A stretch of DNA of 10,292 nt, from the NCBI GenBank assembly GCA_030688105.1, contig JAUYIV010000371.1, positions 1 to 10,292 on the forward strand, in the 5' to 3' direction. Shown piece by piece: positions 1-6,432 of this stretch. Both the position numbers and the translations under genes were made by a program. This DNA is from Actinomycetota bacterium. GTDB lineage: Bacteria > Actinomycetota > Acidimicrobiia > Spongiisociales > UBA11373. How positions within the stretch are numbered: the stretch's first letter is position 1; each line of letters opens with the position of its first letter. The notes beneath the pieces were generated by a model. The model saw only the letters and a program-made list of their open reading frames with translations. It did not search any database and was not told the origin of the DNA.

Positions 1-190
1 CTCTGGCAAAGGGCACCAGCAGCCAGGGCCGCCCGCACCTGAGCGCGGCCGCGGTGCGGCCCCAACCTCGCCTTGGTGACCTCAGCCGTTGCCCTCCGGC
101 GCGCATTCGCTCTCGAGATTCCAGGACGATGTCGCGCACACCGAGCACCACGATCCGAAGCCCGACCGAACCGATCTTCCCTGCACCAAC

Positions 191-216
191 GGCCGACAGG
201 CCGACGGGCCGACGGG
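191..216. repeat. 8-bp tandem repeat GGCCGACR downstream of lysS
   Basis: Three consecutive units read GGCCGAC plus A or G (191-198, 199-206, 207-214), followed by a partial GG. The array ends 7 bp before the lysS stop codon in plus coordinates, so it is in the 3' flank of lysS. The unit is unrelated to those of the other arrays in this window, but the size and gene-edge placement are the same. No clear rho-independent terminator is visible in positions 1-223. A small GC hairpin (47-52 with 56-61) lacks a T tract. Confidence 0.7.
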
Positions 217-223
217 CGATGTG

Positions 224-1708
224 TTACTCCGGCCGCAGATGCGGGAACAGCACCACCTCGCGGATCGAGGGCTGATCCGTCAGCAGCATCACCAGGCGGT
301 CGATGCCCATTCCCATGCCGCCGGTGGGGGGCATGCCGTACTCCAGGGCTCGGAGGAAGTCCTCGTCCATCGGATGGGCTTCGTGGTCGCCGGCGGCGCG
401 GGCGGCGGCCTGGGTCTCGAACCGGCGGCGCTGCTCCACCGGGTCGTTCAGTTCTGAGAAGGCGTTGGCCAGTTCGTTGCCGGCGACGATCACCTCGAAC
501 CGCTCGGTGAGGCCGGGGCGCGACCGGTGCCTGCGGGCCAGGGGTGAGATCTCCTCGGGGAAGTCGAGGACGAAGGTCGGCTCCCAGATCGTGTCCTGCA
601 CCACCGACTCGAACACCTCGGCGATGATCCTTCCCGTTCCCCACGGGTCCTCGACCTCGACACCGGCGGCCACGGCCTGCTTCCTCGCCTCCTTGATCGG
701 CATTGCCGGGTCCCAATCGGCGCCGGTGGCCTCGGCCACCGCTCCTACGTAGTCGAGTCGGCGCCACGGGGCCTTGAGCGACATGGGCCGCCCGTCGTAG
801 GTGATGTCGGTGGTCCCCAGCACACGCTCGGCCGCCTCCACCACCAACGCCTCGGTGAGCGTCGCCATGTCCTCGTAGTCCGCCAGCGCCTCGTACAGCT
901 CGAGCATGGTGAACTCGGGGTTGTGCCGGGGCGAGACCCCCTCGTTTCGGAACACCCGGCCGATCTCGAACACCCGGTCGGCGCCGCCCACGATCAACCG
1001 CTTGAGGTGCAGCTCGAGGGCGATGCGCAGGAACATGTCCATGCCGAGGGCGTCGTGGTGGGTGACGAACGGGGTCGCCAGCCCGCCCGACGGCACGTGG
1101 TGCAGCACCGGGGTCTCGACCTCGAGATAGCCCCGATCGAGGAGCGACTTGCGGATCGACTGGACGACGTCGACGCGCCGCCGCATCACCATCCGGGCGT
1201 CTTCGTTGACCAGCAGGTCGACATGGCGATACCGGTGGCGCTTCTCGACGTCGGTGAGACCGTGCCATTTCTCCGGCAGCGGCCGCAGGCCCTTCGCCAG
1301 CAACACGAACCTCTCCACCCGCACACTCAGCTCACCCCGCTTGGTGGTGACCACCTCACCCTCGGCACCGATCCAGTCGCCCGGATCGAGATCATCGAAA
1401 TCGGCGAACCGGTCCCCCAGCCGATCGGCCTCGACGAAGAGCTGGATCTGCCCCGAGCCGTCCTGCAGCACGCCGAAGACCAGGGACCCGATGTCGCGGG
1501 TGTTCATCAGGCGCCCCGCCACGGAGACCCGGTTGCCGGTGTCCGTGCTCGGCGGCAGCTCGCCGTACATCGCATGAAGCTGGGCCGCGGTGTCGGTGCG
1601 CTCGAAATTGACCGGATAGGGCTCCTCGCCGGCGGCGCGCATCGCCTCGACCTTGGCGAGGCGCGCCGCGACGAGGGGGTGCTCGTAAGCAGATTGGTCT
1701 TCGGTCAT
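224..1708 (-). CDS. lysS: Lysyl-tRNA synthetase, class II
   Basis: This cytosolic enzyme charges tRNA-Lys with lysine using ATP. The 494-residue product is the usual length for bacterial class II LysRS. An OB-fold anticodon-binding domain (about residues 60-140) precedes the class II catalytic core. Motif 2 is seen as FRNEG at 253-257, followed by RHNPEFTMLELYEA. Motif 3 is GMGMGIDRL at 464-472, and the ELNDP block is at 419-423. The segment RIALEL at 228-233 has Leu where E. coli LysS has Pro. The chosen start is the ATG at 1708. No good Shine-Dalgarno sequence precedes it, and a heptamer array begins 11 bp upstream. The gene is last in the coaX-lysS direction, separated from coaX by 118 bp. 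The family assignment is secure. The exact start is slightly less so because of the weak ribosome site. Confidence 0.97.
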   Translation of the reverse strand: MTEDQSAYEHPLVAARLAKVEAMRAAGEEPYPVNFERTDTAAQLHAMYGELPPSTDTGNRVSVAGRLMNTRDIGSLVFGVLQDGSGQIQLFVEADRLGDRFADFDDLDPGDWIGAEGEVVTTKRGELSVRVERFVLLAKGLRPLPEKWHGLTDVEKRHRYRHVDLLVNEDARMVMRRRVDVVQSIRKSLLDRGYLEVETPVLHHVPSGGLATPFVTHHDALGMDMFLRIALELHLKRLIVGGADRVFEIGRVFRNEGVSPRHNPEFTMLELYEALADYEDMATLTEALVVEAAERVLGTTDITYDGRPMSLKAPWRRLDYVGAVAEATGADWDPAMPIKEARKQAVAAGVEVEDPWGTGRIIAEVFESVVQDTIWEPTFVLDFPEEISPLARRHRSRPGLTERFEVIVAGNELANAFSELNDPVEQRRRFETQAAARAAGDHEAHPMDEDFLRALEYGMPPTGGMGMGIDRLVMLLTDQPSIREVVLFPHLRPE

Positions 1709-1719
1709 GGCGAGGCACC

Positions 1720-1754
1720 GTCGCCCGTCGCCCGTCGCCCGTCGCCCGTCGCCC
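1720..1754. repeat. Perfect heptamer array (GTCGCCC)5 in the lysS leader
   Basis: Five identical, uninterrupted copies of GTCGCCC lie at 1720-1726, 1727-1733, 1734-1740, 1741-1747 and 1748-1754. On the transcribed strand the unit is GGGCGAC. The array ends 11 bp before the lysS ATG, so it would lie in the lysS 5' leader, where a ribosome-binding site would be expected. The unit resembles the GTTGCCC/GTTACCC units at the right edge of the window. Copy number could vary by replication slippage and alter the leader, which is inference. Confidence 0.9.
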
Positions 1755-1764
1755 GCGACCTGGT

Positions 1765-1790
1765 GACGCCCGGTACGGGAGTCGGGCGTC
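1765..1790. promoter_or_regulatory. 8-bp perfect hairpin between coaX and lysS
   Basis: GACGCCCG (1765-1772) and CGGGCGTC (1783-1790) are perfect reverse complements around a 10-nt loop. The stem lies in the 118-bp gap between coaX and lysS, flanked by two heptamer arrays. Neither strand has a T run after the stem, so a classical intrinsic terminator is not supported. It could be a weak terminator, a processing site or a leader structure for lysS. Confidence 0.35.
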
Positions 1791-1796
1791 GATCTT

Positions 1797-1827
1797 GCTG
1801 GAGGCGGGAGGCTGGAGGCTGGAGGCT
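1797..1827. repeat. Heptamer array GCTGGAG abutting the coaX stop
   Basis: Units are GCTGGAG (1797-1803), GCGGGAG (1804-1810, one T-to-G change), GCTGGAG (1811-1817) and GCTGGAG (1818-1824), then a partial GCT (1825-1827). The partial copy touches the coaX stop codon at 1827-1829. On the transcribed strand the units read CTCCAGC. The array belongs to the coaX 3' flank and the upstream part of the lysS spacer. Confidence 0.85.
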
Positions 1828-2594
1828 CATTCCTGATTCATCTCGTAGACGAGCCGGAGGCCGTCGAGTGTCAGCGTGGTGTCGACGATCGAGACCGACC
1901 GGCAATGCGGGACGATGGTAGAGGCCAGCCCCCCGGTGGCGACGACGGCGGGATCCCCGCCCACCTCGGCGATGATCCGGTCCACGAGCCCATCGACGAG
2001 CCCGGCGTGCCCGAACAACAGTCCGCTCTGGATGGCCTCCACCGTGTTGCGGCCGATCGCCGCCCGGGGTGACGTCAGATCGACCCTCCGCAGCGCCGCG
2101 GTGGCGTGGATCAGCGCGTCCTGGGACACCTCCAGCCCCGGGGCGATCGACCCTCCGATGTAGGCGCCCGAGGCGTCGACCACATCGATGTTGGTGGAGG
2201 TTCCGAAGTCGACGGCCACCACCGGCGTGCCGTACTTGTGCTTGGCGGCCACCGAGTTGACCACCCGGTCGGCGCCGACCTCCCGCGGGTTGTCGATGTT
2301 GATCGGCATGCCGGTGCGCACCCCGGGGCCGACCACCACCAATTCGCCCTGGATCATCTCCTCGGCCACCTGGATCATCGCCGCCTTGGCGACCGGCACC
2401 ACACTCGACAGGGCGACGCCGTCGACGTCTTCGAGCCGGTAGCCATCCTGACGGAGCAGCCCGGCAAGATAGAGGCGATACTCGTCCGCAGTCCGGTCCC
2501 TGACCGTGGAGAGCCGCCAGGAATCGACCAGCTCCTCCCCATCGAACAGGCCCAACACCGTCTGGGTGTTGCCGACATCGATGGCGATCAGCAT
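1827..2594 (-). CDS. coaX: Type III pantothenate kinase
   Basis: CoaX phosphorylates pantothenate to 4'-phosphopantothenate with ATP, the first committed step from pantothenate to coenzyme A, in the cytosol. The 255-residue length is normal for the type III (ASKHA-fold) family. The N-terminal phosphate motif DVGNT is at 6-10, the GADR motif at 107-110, a second phosphate motif DFGTST at 129-134, and GGSIAPG follows near 147-153. ATGGLA near 219-224 is the C-terminal nucleotide-binding element. The ATG at 2594 begins directly with the family N-terminus MLIAIDVGNT, so this start is well supported although the upstream ribosome site is weak. It lies 86 bp downstream of panC, which makes its substrate. 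The gap holds a TTCACAG repeat cluster. Confidence 0.96.
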   Translation of the reverse strand: MLIAIDVGNTQTVLGLFDGEELVDSWRLSTVRDRTADEYRLYLAGLLRQDGYRLEDVDGVALSSVVPVAKAAMIQVAEEMIQGELVVVGPGVRTGMPINIDNPREVGADRVVNSVAAKHKYGTPVVAVDFGTSTNIDVVDASGAYIGGSIAPGLEVSQDALIHATAALRRVDLTSPRAAIGRNTVEAIQSGLLFGHAGLVDGLVDRIIAEVGGDPAVVATGGLASTIVPHCRSVSIVDTTLTLDGLRLVYEMNQE

Positions 2595-2633
2595 TGGGGG
2601 CCCTGCTTGCCAGGCTTCGGGCTCCGGGGGAAG

Positions 2634-2686
2634 TTCACAGTCGACGGTTCACAGTTCACAGTGGCTCACAGGTTGGCAGTTCACAG
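2634..2686. repeat. Irregular TTCACAG heptamer cluster spanning the panC stop
   Basis: The 7-mer TTCACAG occurs at 2634-2640, 2648-2654, 2655-2661 (tandem with the previous copy) and 2680-2686, with a one-base variant CTCACAG at 2665-2671. Spacing is partly in multiples of 7 and partly broken, suggesting an older, decayed array. The last copy contains the panC stop codon (2681-2683), so the repeat has invaded or grown from the very end of the gene. On the transcribed strand the unit is CTGTGAA. Confidence 0.8.
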
Positions 2687-3565
2687 GTTGAGTTTCTCGT
2701 ACAGGATGGAGGGGTGGGCGAGCCTGGTGCCCAGGTCGGCATGGCCGTCGGGGTCCAGGAAGACGTTGTCGATCAGACGGACCTCGCCGACGGTGGCGGC
2801 CACCGCCAGGAATGCCTCGCAGTCGAGGTGTTCGATGGGGGCGGCCGAGTGGCGGTCGGCGAGGGTGGCATATTGGACCTTCGCCCCGGTGTCGGTGGCC
2901 ACCTCGGTGACGATCTGCTCCAACGGCGCGGCCAGGCGCTCACCCGAGGCGGCCGCCTCGGCTGCGGCGAACAGGCCGCGGGACAGGCCCAGGGCCGACT
3001 CCCGGTCTTCGACGCGGACGTTGCGGCTCGACAGTGCCAGGCCGTCGGCTTCCCGGACCGTCGATACCCCGACGATCTCGAGGGGAAACGACAGATCGCG
3101 GGCCAAGGTGCGGACCACGGCGAGCTGCTGGGCGTCCTTGCGGCCGAAGCAGGCGATCTCGGGGCGGATGCCGGCGAACAGCTTGGCGACCACGGTGGCG
3201 ACGCCTTCGAAGTGGCCGGGGCGGTGGGCGCCCTCCATTGCCTCCGAGACACCGCTCACCCGGACTCTCGTGGCAGGCCCCTCGGGGTACATCTCGCCGA
3301 TGTTCGGTGCGAAGAGGAGGTCGACGCCCGCCGACTCGGCCAGGATGGCGTCGCGCCCCAGATCCCTCGGGTAGCGGTCGAGGTCGGAAGAGCTGTCGAA
3401 CTGCAGCGGGTTCACGAACAGGCTCATCACCACGATATCCGACCGGGCCCGCGCTGCCTCGACGCACGCCAGGTGGCCCTCGTGGAGATAACCCATCGTC
3501 GGGACCAGGGCTGCACCGCTGGGCGCGGCGACGCGAACCTCGGCGAAGGTTCCGACGGTCCTCAC
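2681..3565 (-). CDS. panC: Pantothenate synthetase (pantoate-beta-alanine ligase)
   Basis: PanC joins D-pantoate and beta-alanine with ATP through a pantoyl-adenylate intermediate, giving pantothenate in the cytosol. All the family motifs are present in the 294-residue product: PTMGYLHEGH at 22-31 (HxGH-like ATP site), FVNPLQF at 50-56, RYPR at 64-67, HFEGVATVV at 118-126, FGRKDAQQ at 140-147 and DGLALSSRN at 174-182. The start is the GTG at 3565. It overlaps the TGA of the upstream DUF2520 gene as GTGA, which indicates translational coupling. The 3' end runs into a repeat cluster. No panD or panB is visible beside it, so beta-alanine and pantoate synthesis must be encoded elsewhere. Confidence 0.97.
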   Translation of the reverse strand: MRTVGTFAEVRVAAPSGAALVPTMGYLHEGHLACVEAARARSDIVVMSLFVNPLQFDSSSDLDRYPRDLGRDAILAESAGVDLLFAPNIGEMYPEGPATRVRVSGVSEAMEGAHRPGHFEGVATVVAKLFAGIRPEIACFGRKDAQQLAVVRTLARDLSFPLEIVGVSTVREADGLALSSRNVRVEDRESALGLSRGLFAAAEAAASGERLAAPLEQIVTEVATDTGAKVQYATLADRHSAAPIEHLDCEAFLAVAATVGEVRLIDNVFLDPDGHADLGTRLAHPSILYEKLNL

Positions 3566-4374
3566 TGGAGCGCCTCATCGATCTGATCGAGAGTCCCCGC
3601 GACGCGTGCGGTCGCCCGCACCATGGCGGCGAAGTCCTCGCCGAGCCCGGAATCGAAGGCGCGGACCGCGGCCAGCTGAGCACGAACCGTGCCGATGTCG
3701 CCACGGGCCGCCGGACCGGTCAGAGCGGCCTCCGCACCCATCTCGAGGGCGTTGTCGATCACGGCCCGAATCAACGGATGCCCGACCTCGGGGTCGACGC
3801 CTGCTGCCTCGAAGAGCCGCCGCGACATGGCGAGCGCCGTCACTGTGAAATTCGCCGCTGCTGCGGCTGCGGCGTGATAGAGGGGCTTGGCGGAGTCGCC
3901 CAGCTCGAAGGGCCGCGCCCCGAGTGAGGCGGCGAAGGCGAAGAGGCGATCCGACAGGTAGTCGTCGTCGGTCGTCACACCGATCCATGCCCCCTCGAGA
4001 CGGGCCGCACCCGCTTCGGGGGTCGGCAGGGTCTGCAGCGGATGGAACGAACCCACCGGGGGGCCGTCGAGCCCCGAAAGCGCCGATGCCGGCTTGAGCC
4101 CAGACAGATGGACCGCTCCGTCGATGTTCGCGGCGTGCCCGGCGAGAAGGTGGGCCACCTCCTCGATGGCGTCGTCCCTGACCGCGACGACCAGGAGGTC
4201 CGCCCGGGGAAGCGCACTATCCCAGGACAGAGCCGGTCCGCCGAGACGATCGCCCGCGGCGCGGGCGGCCTCCGGATCGCGGGCGAGGACGCCGACGACG
4301 ACATGACCGGCCTCCAACGAGGCGAGCGAGAGGGCGAGGCCGGCCCGACCCGGGCCGACGAGGATGAGATCCAT
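3562..4374 (-). CDS. Rossmann-like plus DUF2520 oxidoreductase-like protein
   Basis: This 270-residue protein starts with a dinucleotide-binding Rossmann motif, GPGRAG at 7-12. A DUF2520-type C-terminal half follows, with HPLQ at 111-114, a YHAAAAAAANF segment at 166-176 and LTGPAARGD at 218-226. The architecture is that of 6-phosphogluconate/ketopantoate-reductase-like enzymes. Proteins of this kind commonly sit directly upstream of panC in actinobacteria, and the 4-nt overlap with panC fits a pantothenate role. A ketopantoate reductase activity (2-dehydropantoate to pantoate with NADPH) is the natural hypothesis but cannot be shown here. The ATG at 4374 is preceded by a good Shine-Dalgarno (GGAGGA at 4384-4389, 9 nt away). 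A TAGACT hexamer (4411-4416, minus) could be a -10 element. Confidence 0.88.
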   Translation of the reverse strand: MDLILVGPGRAGLALSLASLEAGHVVVGVLARDPEAARAAGDRLGGPALSWDSALPRADLLVVAVRDDAIEEVAHLLAGHAANIDGAVHLSGLKPASALSGLDGPPVGSFHPLQTLPTPEAGAARLEGAWIGVTTDDDYLSDRLFAFAASLGARPFELGDSAKPLYHAAAAAAANFTVTALAMSRRLFEAAGVDPEVGHPLIRAVIDNALEMGAEAALTGPAARGDIGTVRAQLAAVRAFDSGLGEDFAAMVRATARVAGTLDQIDEALQ

Positions 4375-4427
4375 GCGTTCCAGTCCTCCAGGGGTACCAG
4401 ACGAGGCGTCAGTCTACGGGTGCTGCA

Positions 4428-5708
4428 CTAGAGCCCGCTTCCCTTCACCGAGCCGGTGAGCTTGGATCCGTCGAGGGTGACCACCGCACACTGCGCGCTG
4501 TGGTTCCCCGCCGACCAGTTGTCCGCGTCGGGATACAAGTAGAAGATGTCGAGGCTCGACGACAGATAGTCCGCGTCGACGTAGTCGTCGAATACGGCGA
4601 CGCAATGGTCCACGATCCTGTCCAGGACCGTGTCGAGGCCCGGATACGGATCGCTCACTCCGCCCAGGCTCAGCGACGCCAACGCCTCGGCATCGTGCGG
4701 CACATCACACGGAAGCCTCGCCACGACCACGATGTAGGCACCCGTAGGGAGGTCGACGCAATCGCCGACGACCAAATCGGATAGAAGGACCGCCTCGCCG
4801 CCCTGAGCCGTCAAACCCGTGCCCCCCTCGAGGCTCACGCCAATCGCCCAGACTCCAAGCGCGTAAGAGGCGGTCGCAACGATCGCGGGCGCCGCGATGA
4901 GCGCGATCCTCGAAGGAGCCAGCCGTCCGTCGACTCTCGGCGTGAGCACCCATCTCAGCGCACCCGGGTCTCTCCCCAATTGCGCTGCCCGTCGTTGGTG
5001 CCTGACGGTCACCGTCGCCGCCACCCTCTCGAGGAGGAGCATGGTGACGACGATCGCGACCGAGGTGAACAGCTCCACATTGAGCGCGGTCTCGATCTTG
5101 CCAAGGGTCGATGTGTCCAGTTGTGCCCGAACGACGCCCCCCAGCACGGATCCGACGACCCAGAATCCCCACCAGACATTCACGATGGCCGGCACCGGCT
5201 CCCTCTGGGTCGAGTAGGTGTACGAATCGGGAAGCTCGAGATCACCCGCGTGCCACACCTCGTCGATCATTTGCTTTGGGCGAATCCAGTTGAGGATCGG
5301 GACGAACCACGCGCCAACGGCCCAACCCGGTCGAAATCTGGTGTCGTGCTTCCCCAGCGAAGGAAGGTTGCGGTACATCCGGCGCAGCCACGCGATGAGA
5401 AGGATGGTGGTCACGATCGTGACCCCGATCAGGAAGATGTAGATGCGGCCGATGTTGTTGGCGATGTCCACGAAGTCGCCCTGCACGACCGAGAGGGGGT
5501 CCCGCCGCAGCTTCCGGAACACGTCGGAGGCGCTATTTACGTAGGCCGCCGAGACCGCCGCGGCCGCTGCCGCAGCGACCGCAAGGAGCCTGAGCAACCG
5601 GGCCGCCACGAGCGGGGATCGATAGGGTCGGGCCGCGGCCCGGGAGATTCGTTCCAGATCGCGTGAGCTCAGCAGCTTGCCCGCAGGTGGAAAGCCATCG
5701 ATTCCCAC
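4428..5708 (-). CDS. DUF4328 membrane protein with a C-terminal Septum_form-like domain
   Basis: The 426-residue protein is membrane-bound. Hydrophobic segments lie near residues 36-56, 90-108, 128-142, 173-195, 212-228 and 267-290. The segment FRPGWAVGAWFVPILNW (125-141) followed by RPKQMIDEVW is the hallmark of DUF4328 proteins. After the last membrane segment comes a soluble domain from about residue 310. It has GDCVDLP (315-321), LPCDVPHDAEA (332-342), a third Cys at 369 and a final Cys at 407. This resembles the extracytoplasmic Septum_form domain of actinobacteria, and the four Cys could form two disulfides. Its function is not known, and an envelope or cell-division link is inference. 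The start is the GTG at 5708 with GGGAGG about 7 nt upstream. It sits where a small DUF3180 membrane protein is often found in this cluster. Confidence 0.85.
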   Translation of the reverse strand: MGIDGFPPAGKLLSSRDLERISRAAARPYRSPLVAARLLRLLAVAAAAAAAVSAAYVNSASDVFRKLRRDPLSVVQGDFVDIANNIGRIYIFLIGVTIVTTILLIAWLRRMYRNLPSLGKHDTRFRPGWAVGAWFVPILNWIRPKQMIDEVWHAGDLELPDSYTYSTQREPVPAIVNVWWGFWVVGSVLGGVVRAQLDTSTLGKIETALNVELFTSVAIVVTMLLLERVAATVTVRHQRRAAQLGRDPGALRWVLTPRVDGRLAPSRIALIAAPAIVATASYALGVWAIGVSLEGGTGLTAQGGEAVLLSDLVVGDCVDLPTGAYIVVVARLPCDVPHDAEALASLSLGGVSDPYPGLDTVLDRIVDHCVAVFDDYVDADYLSSSLDIFYLYPDADNWSAGNHSAQCAVVTLDGSKLTGSVKGSGL

Positions 5709-5729
5709 GCTCGTCCTCCCCCGAGTCCC

Positions 5730-5776
5730 GCGGACGGTACTCGCCGGACCGGCTGGGGCGAACCGCTACCGTCCGC
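5730..5776. promoter_or_regulatory. Divergent promoter region with a perfect 10-bp inverted repeat
   Basis: GCGGACGGTA at 5730-5739 and TACCGTCCGC at 5767-5776 are perfect reverse complements separated by 27 bp. They lie in the 70-bp gap between two divergent genes. Each arm contains TACCGT, matching the TANNNT pattern of actinobacterial -10 elements, and each points to its own gene. On the plus strand TACCGT (5767-5772) ends 6 nt before the ATG at 5779. On the minus strand TACCGT (5739-5734) lies about 25 nt before the GTG at 5708. The -35 regions are weak. This could be a pair of mirror-image promoters, or a regulator-binding operator covering both. Confidence 0.5.
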
Positions 5777-5778
5777 TC

Positions 5779-6381
5779 ATGACTCTCCTCGAACACGACC
5801 GCATCGTCATCAACCAGAAAGCCAAGCTCATCGAGTTGACCAATGAGTACCTGATCAGGGACACCGACGGCAACGAGGTCGGGGTGATCCGACAGGAAGG
5901 TCAGTCGACGCTCAAGAAGCTGGCCCGATTCGTCTCCTCCGTCGACCAGTTCATGACACACAAGCTGGCCGTCTACGACGCTACGGGAACCAAGGTGCTC
6001 GAGGTGGTGCGGCCCCGCAAGTTCGTGAAGTCGACGGTCGAGGTGTATGACGGCATGGGCCAGCTCGCCGGCACCATCCGTCAGCAGAACGTCTTCGGCA
6101 AGATCCGCTTCGGGCTCCACGACGCCGCGGGGACCAAGATCGGCGAGATCCGCGCCGAGAACTGGCGGGCGTGGAACTTCTCCATCGTCGATCAGCTGGA
6201 GGCCGAGGTGGGACGGATCACCAAGACGTGGGAGGGTCTCGCCAAGACGATGTTCACGACCGCGGACAACTATCTGCTCGATGTCTCGCCGATGCTGCGC
6301 GGCCCACTTCGCATGCTGACCTTCGCCTCGGCCGTCGGGGTGGACACCGCGCTGAAGCAGGATTCGCGGGGGCTGGGATAG
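5779..6381 (+). CDS. LURP-one/phospholipid-scramblase-related protein
   Basis: This is the only plus-strand gene. Its 200-residue product consists of repeated beta-strand units rich in xVxDxxGxxxG patterns: IRDTDGNEVGVI at 26-37, VYDATGTKVLEV at 65-76, VYDGMGQLAGTI at 89-100 and LHDAAGTKIGEI at 113-124. The C-terminal helix ends in VDTALKQD (188-195). This layout fits the Tubby-like LURP-one-related/scramblase family found in many actinobacteria. Its biochemical role there is not established, and a membrane or lipid association is possible. A TTG start at 5677 would overlap the divergent gene and add a non-conserved tail, so the ATG at 5779 is preferred. No Shine-Dalgarno is visible and a -10-like TACCGT ends 6 nt upstream, so a leaderless mRNA is plausible. 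Confidence 0.82.
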   Translation: MTLLEHDRIVINQKAKLIELTNEYLIRDTDGNEVGVIRQEGQSTLKKLARFVSSVDQFMTHKLAVYDATGTKVLEVVRPRKFVKSTVEVYDGMGQLAGTIRQQNVFGKIRFGLHDAAGTKIGEIRAENWRAWNFSIVDQLEAEVGRITKTWEGLAKTMFTTADNYLLDVSPMLRGPLRMLTFASAVGVDTALKQDSRGLG

Positions 6382-6383
6382 AG

Positions 6384-6411
6384 AGTCAAGAGCCAAGATT
6401 CAAGAGTCAAG
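6384..6411. repeat. Heptamer array AGTCAAG after the LURP-one gene
   Basis: Four contiguous units read AGTCAAG (6384-6390), AGCCAAG (6391-6397), ATTCAAG (6398-6404) and AGTCAAG (6405-6411). The array begins 3 bp after the TAG stop at 6379-6381 and fills most of the 51-bp gap between two convergent genes. The unit is AT-richer than its surroundings, unlike the GC-rich units elsewhere in the window. Confidence 0.85.
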
Positions 6412-6427
6412 ACCGCGCGATTCTTGA
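6407..6427. terminator. Possible bidirectional hairpin between convergent genes
   Basis: TCAAGA (6407-6412) and TCTTGA (6422-6427) form a perfect 6-bp stem with a 9-nt loop. It lies between the LURP-one stop (6381) and the folK stop (6433), which are convergent. On the plus strand the stem is followed by TTCTTTC, a T-rich stretch consistent with weak intrinsic termination. The left arm is borrowed from the last heptamer of the array. The stem is AT-rich and short for a strong terminator. Confidence 0.4.
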
Positions 6428-6432
6428 TTCTT

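Noticed and set aside
47..61. GGCCGC-GGT-GCGGCC hairpin as a lysS terminator.
   Set aside because: The stem is only 6 bp, lies about 160 bp past the stop, and has no T tract on either strand.
1..151. Minus-strand frame open to the left edge with a GTG near 151 (VLGVRDIVLESRERMRAGG...).
   Set aside because: Fewer than 51 codons are visible, the later part is Arg-rich with no recognisable motif, and there is no ribosome site; it is most likely non-coding 3' flank of lysS.
1019..1025. Leu instead of Pro in the RIAxEL segment of LysS (residue 231).
   Set aside because: The segment is otherwise conserved and Leu is plausible in other bacterial LysRS; not enough to claim altered function.
1709..1827. 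CRISPR-like repeat organisation in the lysS-coaX gap.
   Set aside because: Units are 7 bp and directly adjacent without spacers, so these are short tandem repeats, not CRISPR.
923..1921. Long plus-strand open frames opposite lysS, coaX and panC (for example 923-1921, 2106-3374 and 2594-3586).
   Set aside because: They lie antisense to genes with full family motifs and show Arg/Gly/Asp-rich translations typical of high-GC shadow frames.
5533..6396. Minus-strand frame of about 287 codons opposite the LURP-one-like gene.
   Set aside because: It overlaps the start of the DUF4328 gene and has no recognisable domain; the plus-strand frame has the conserved beta-repeat pattern.
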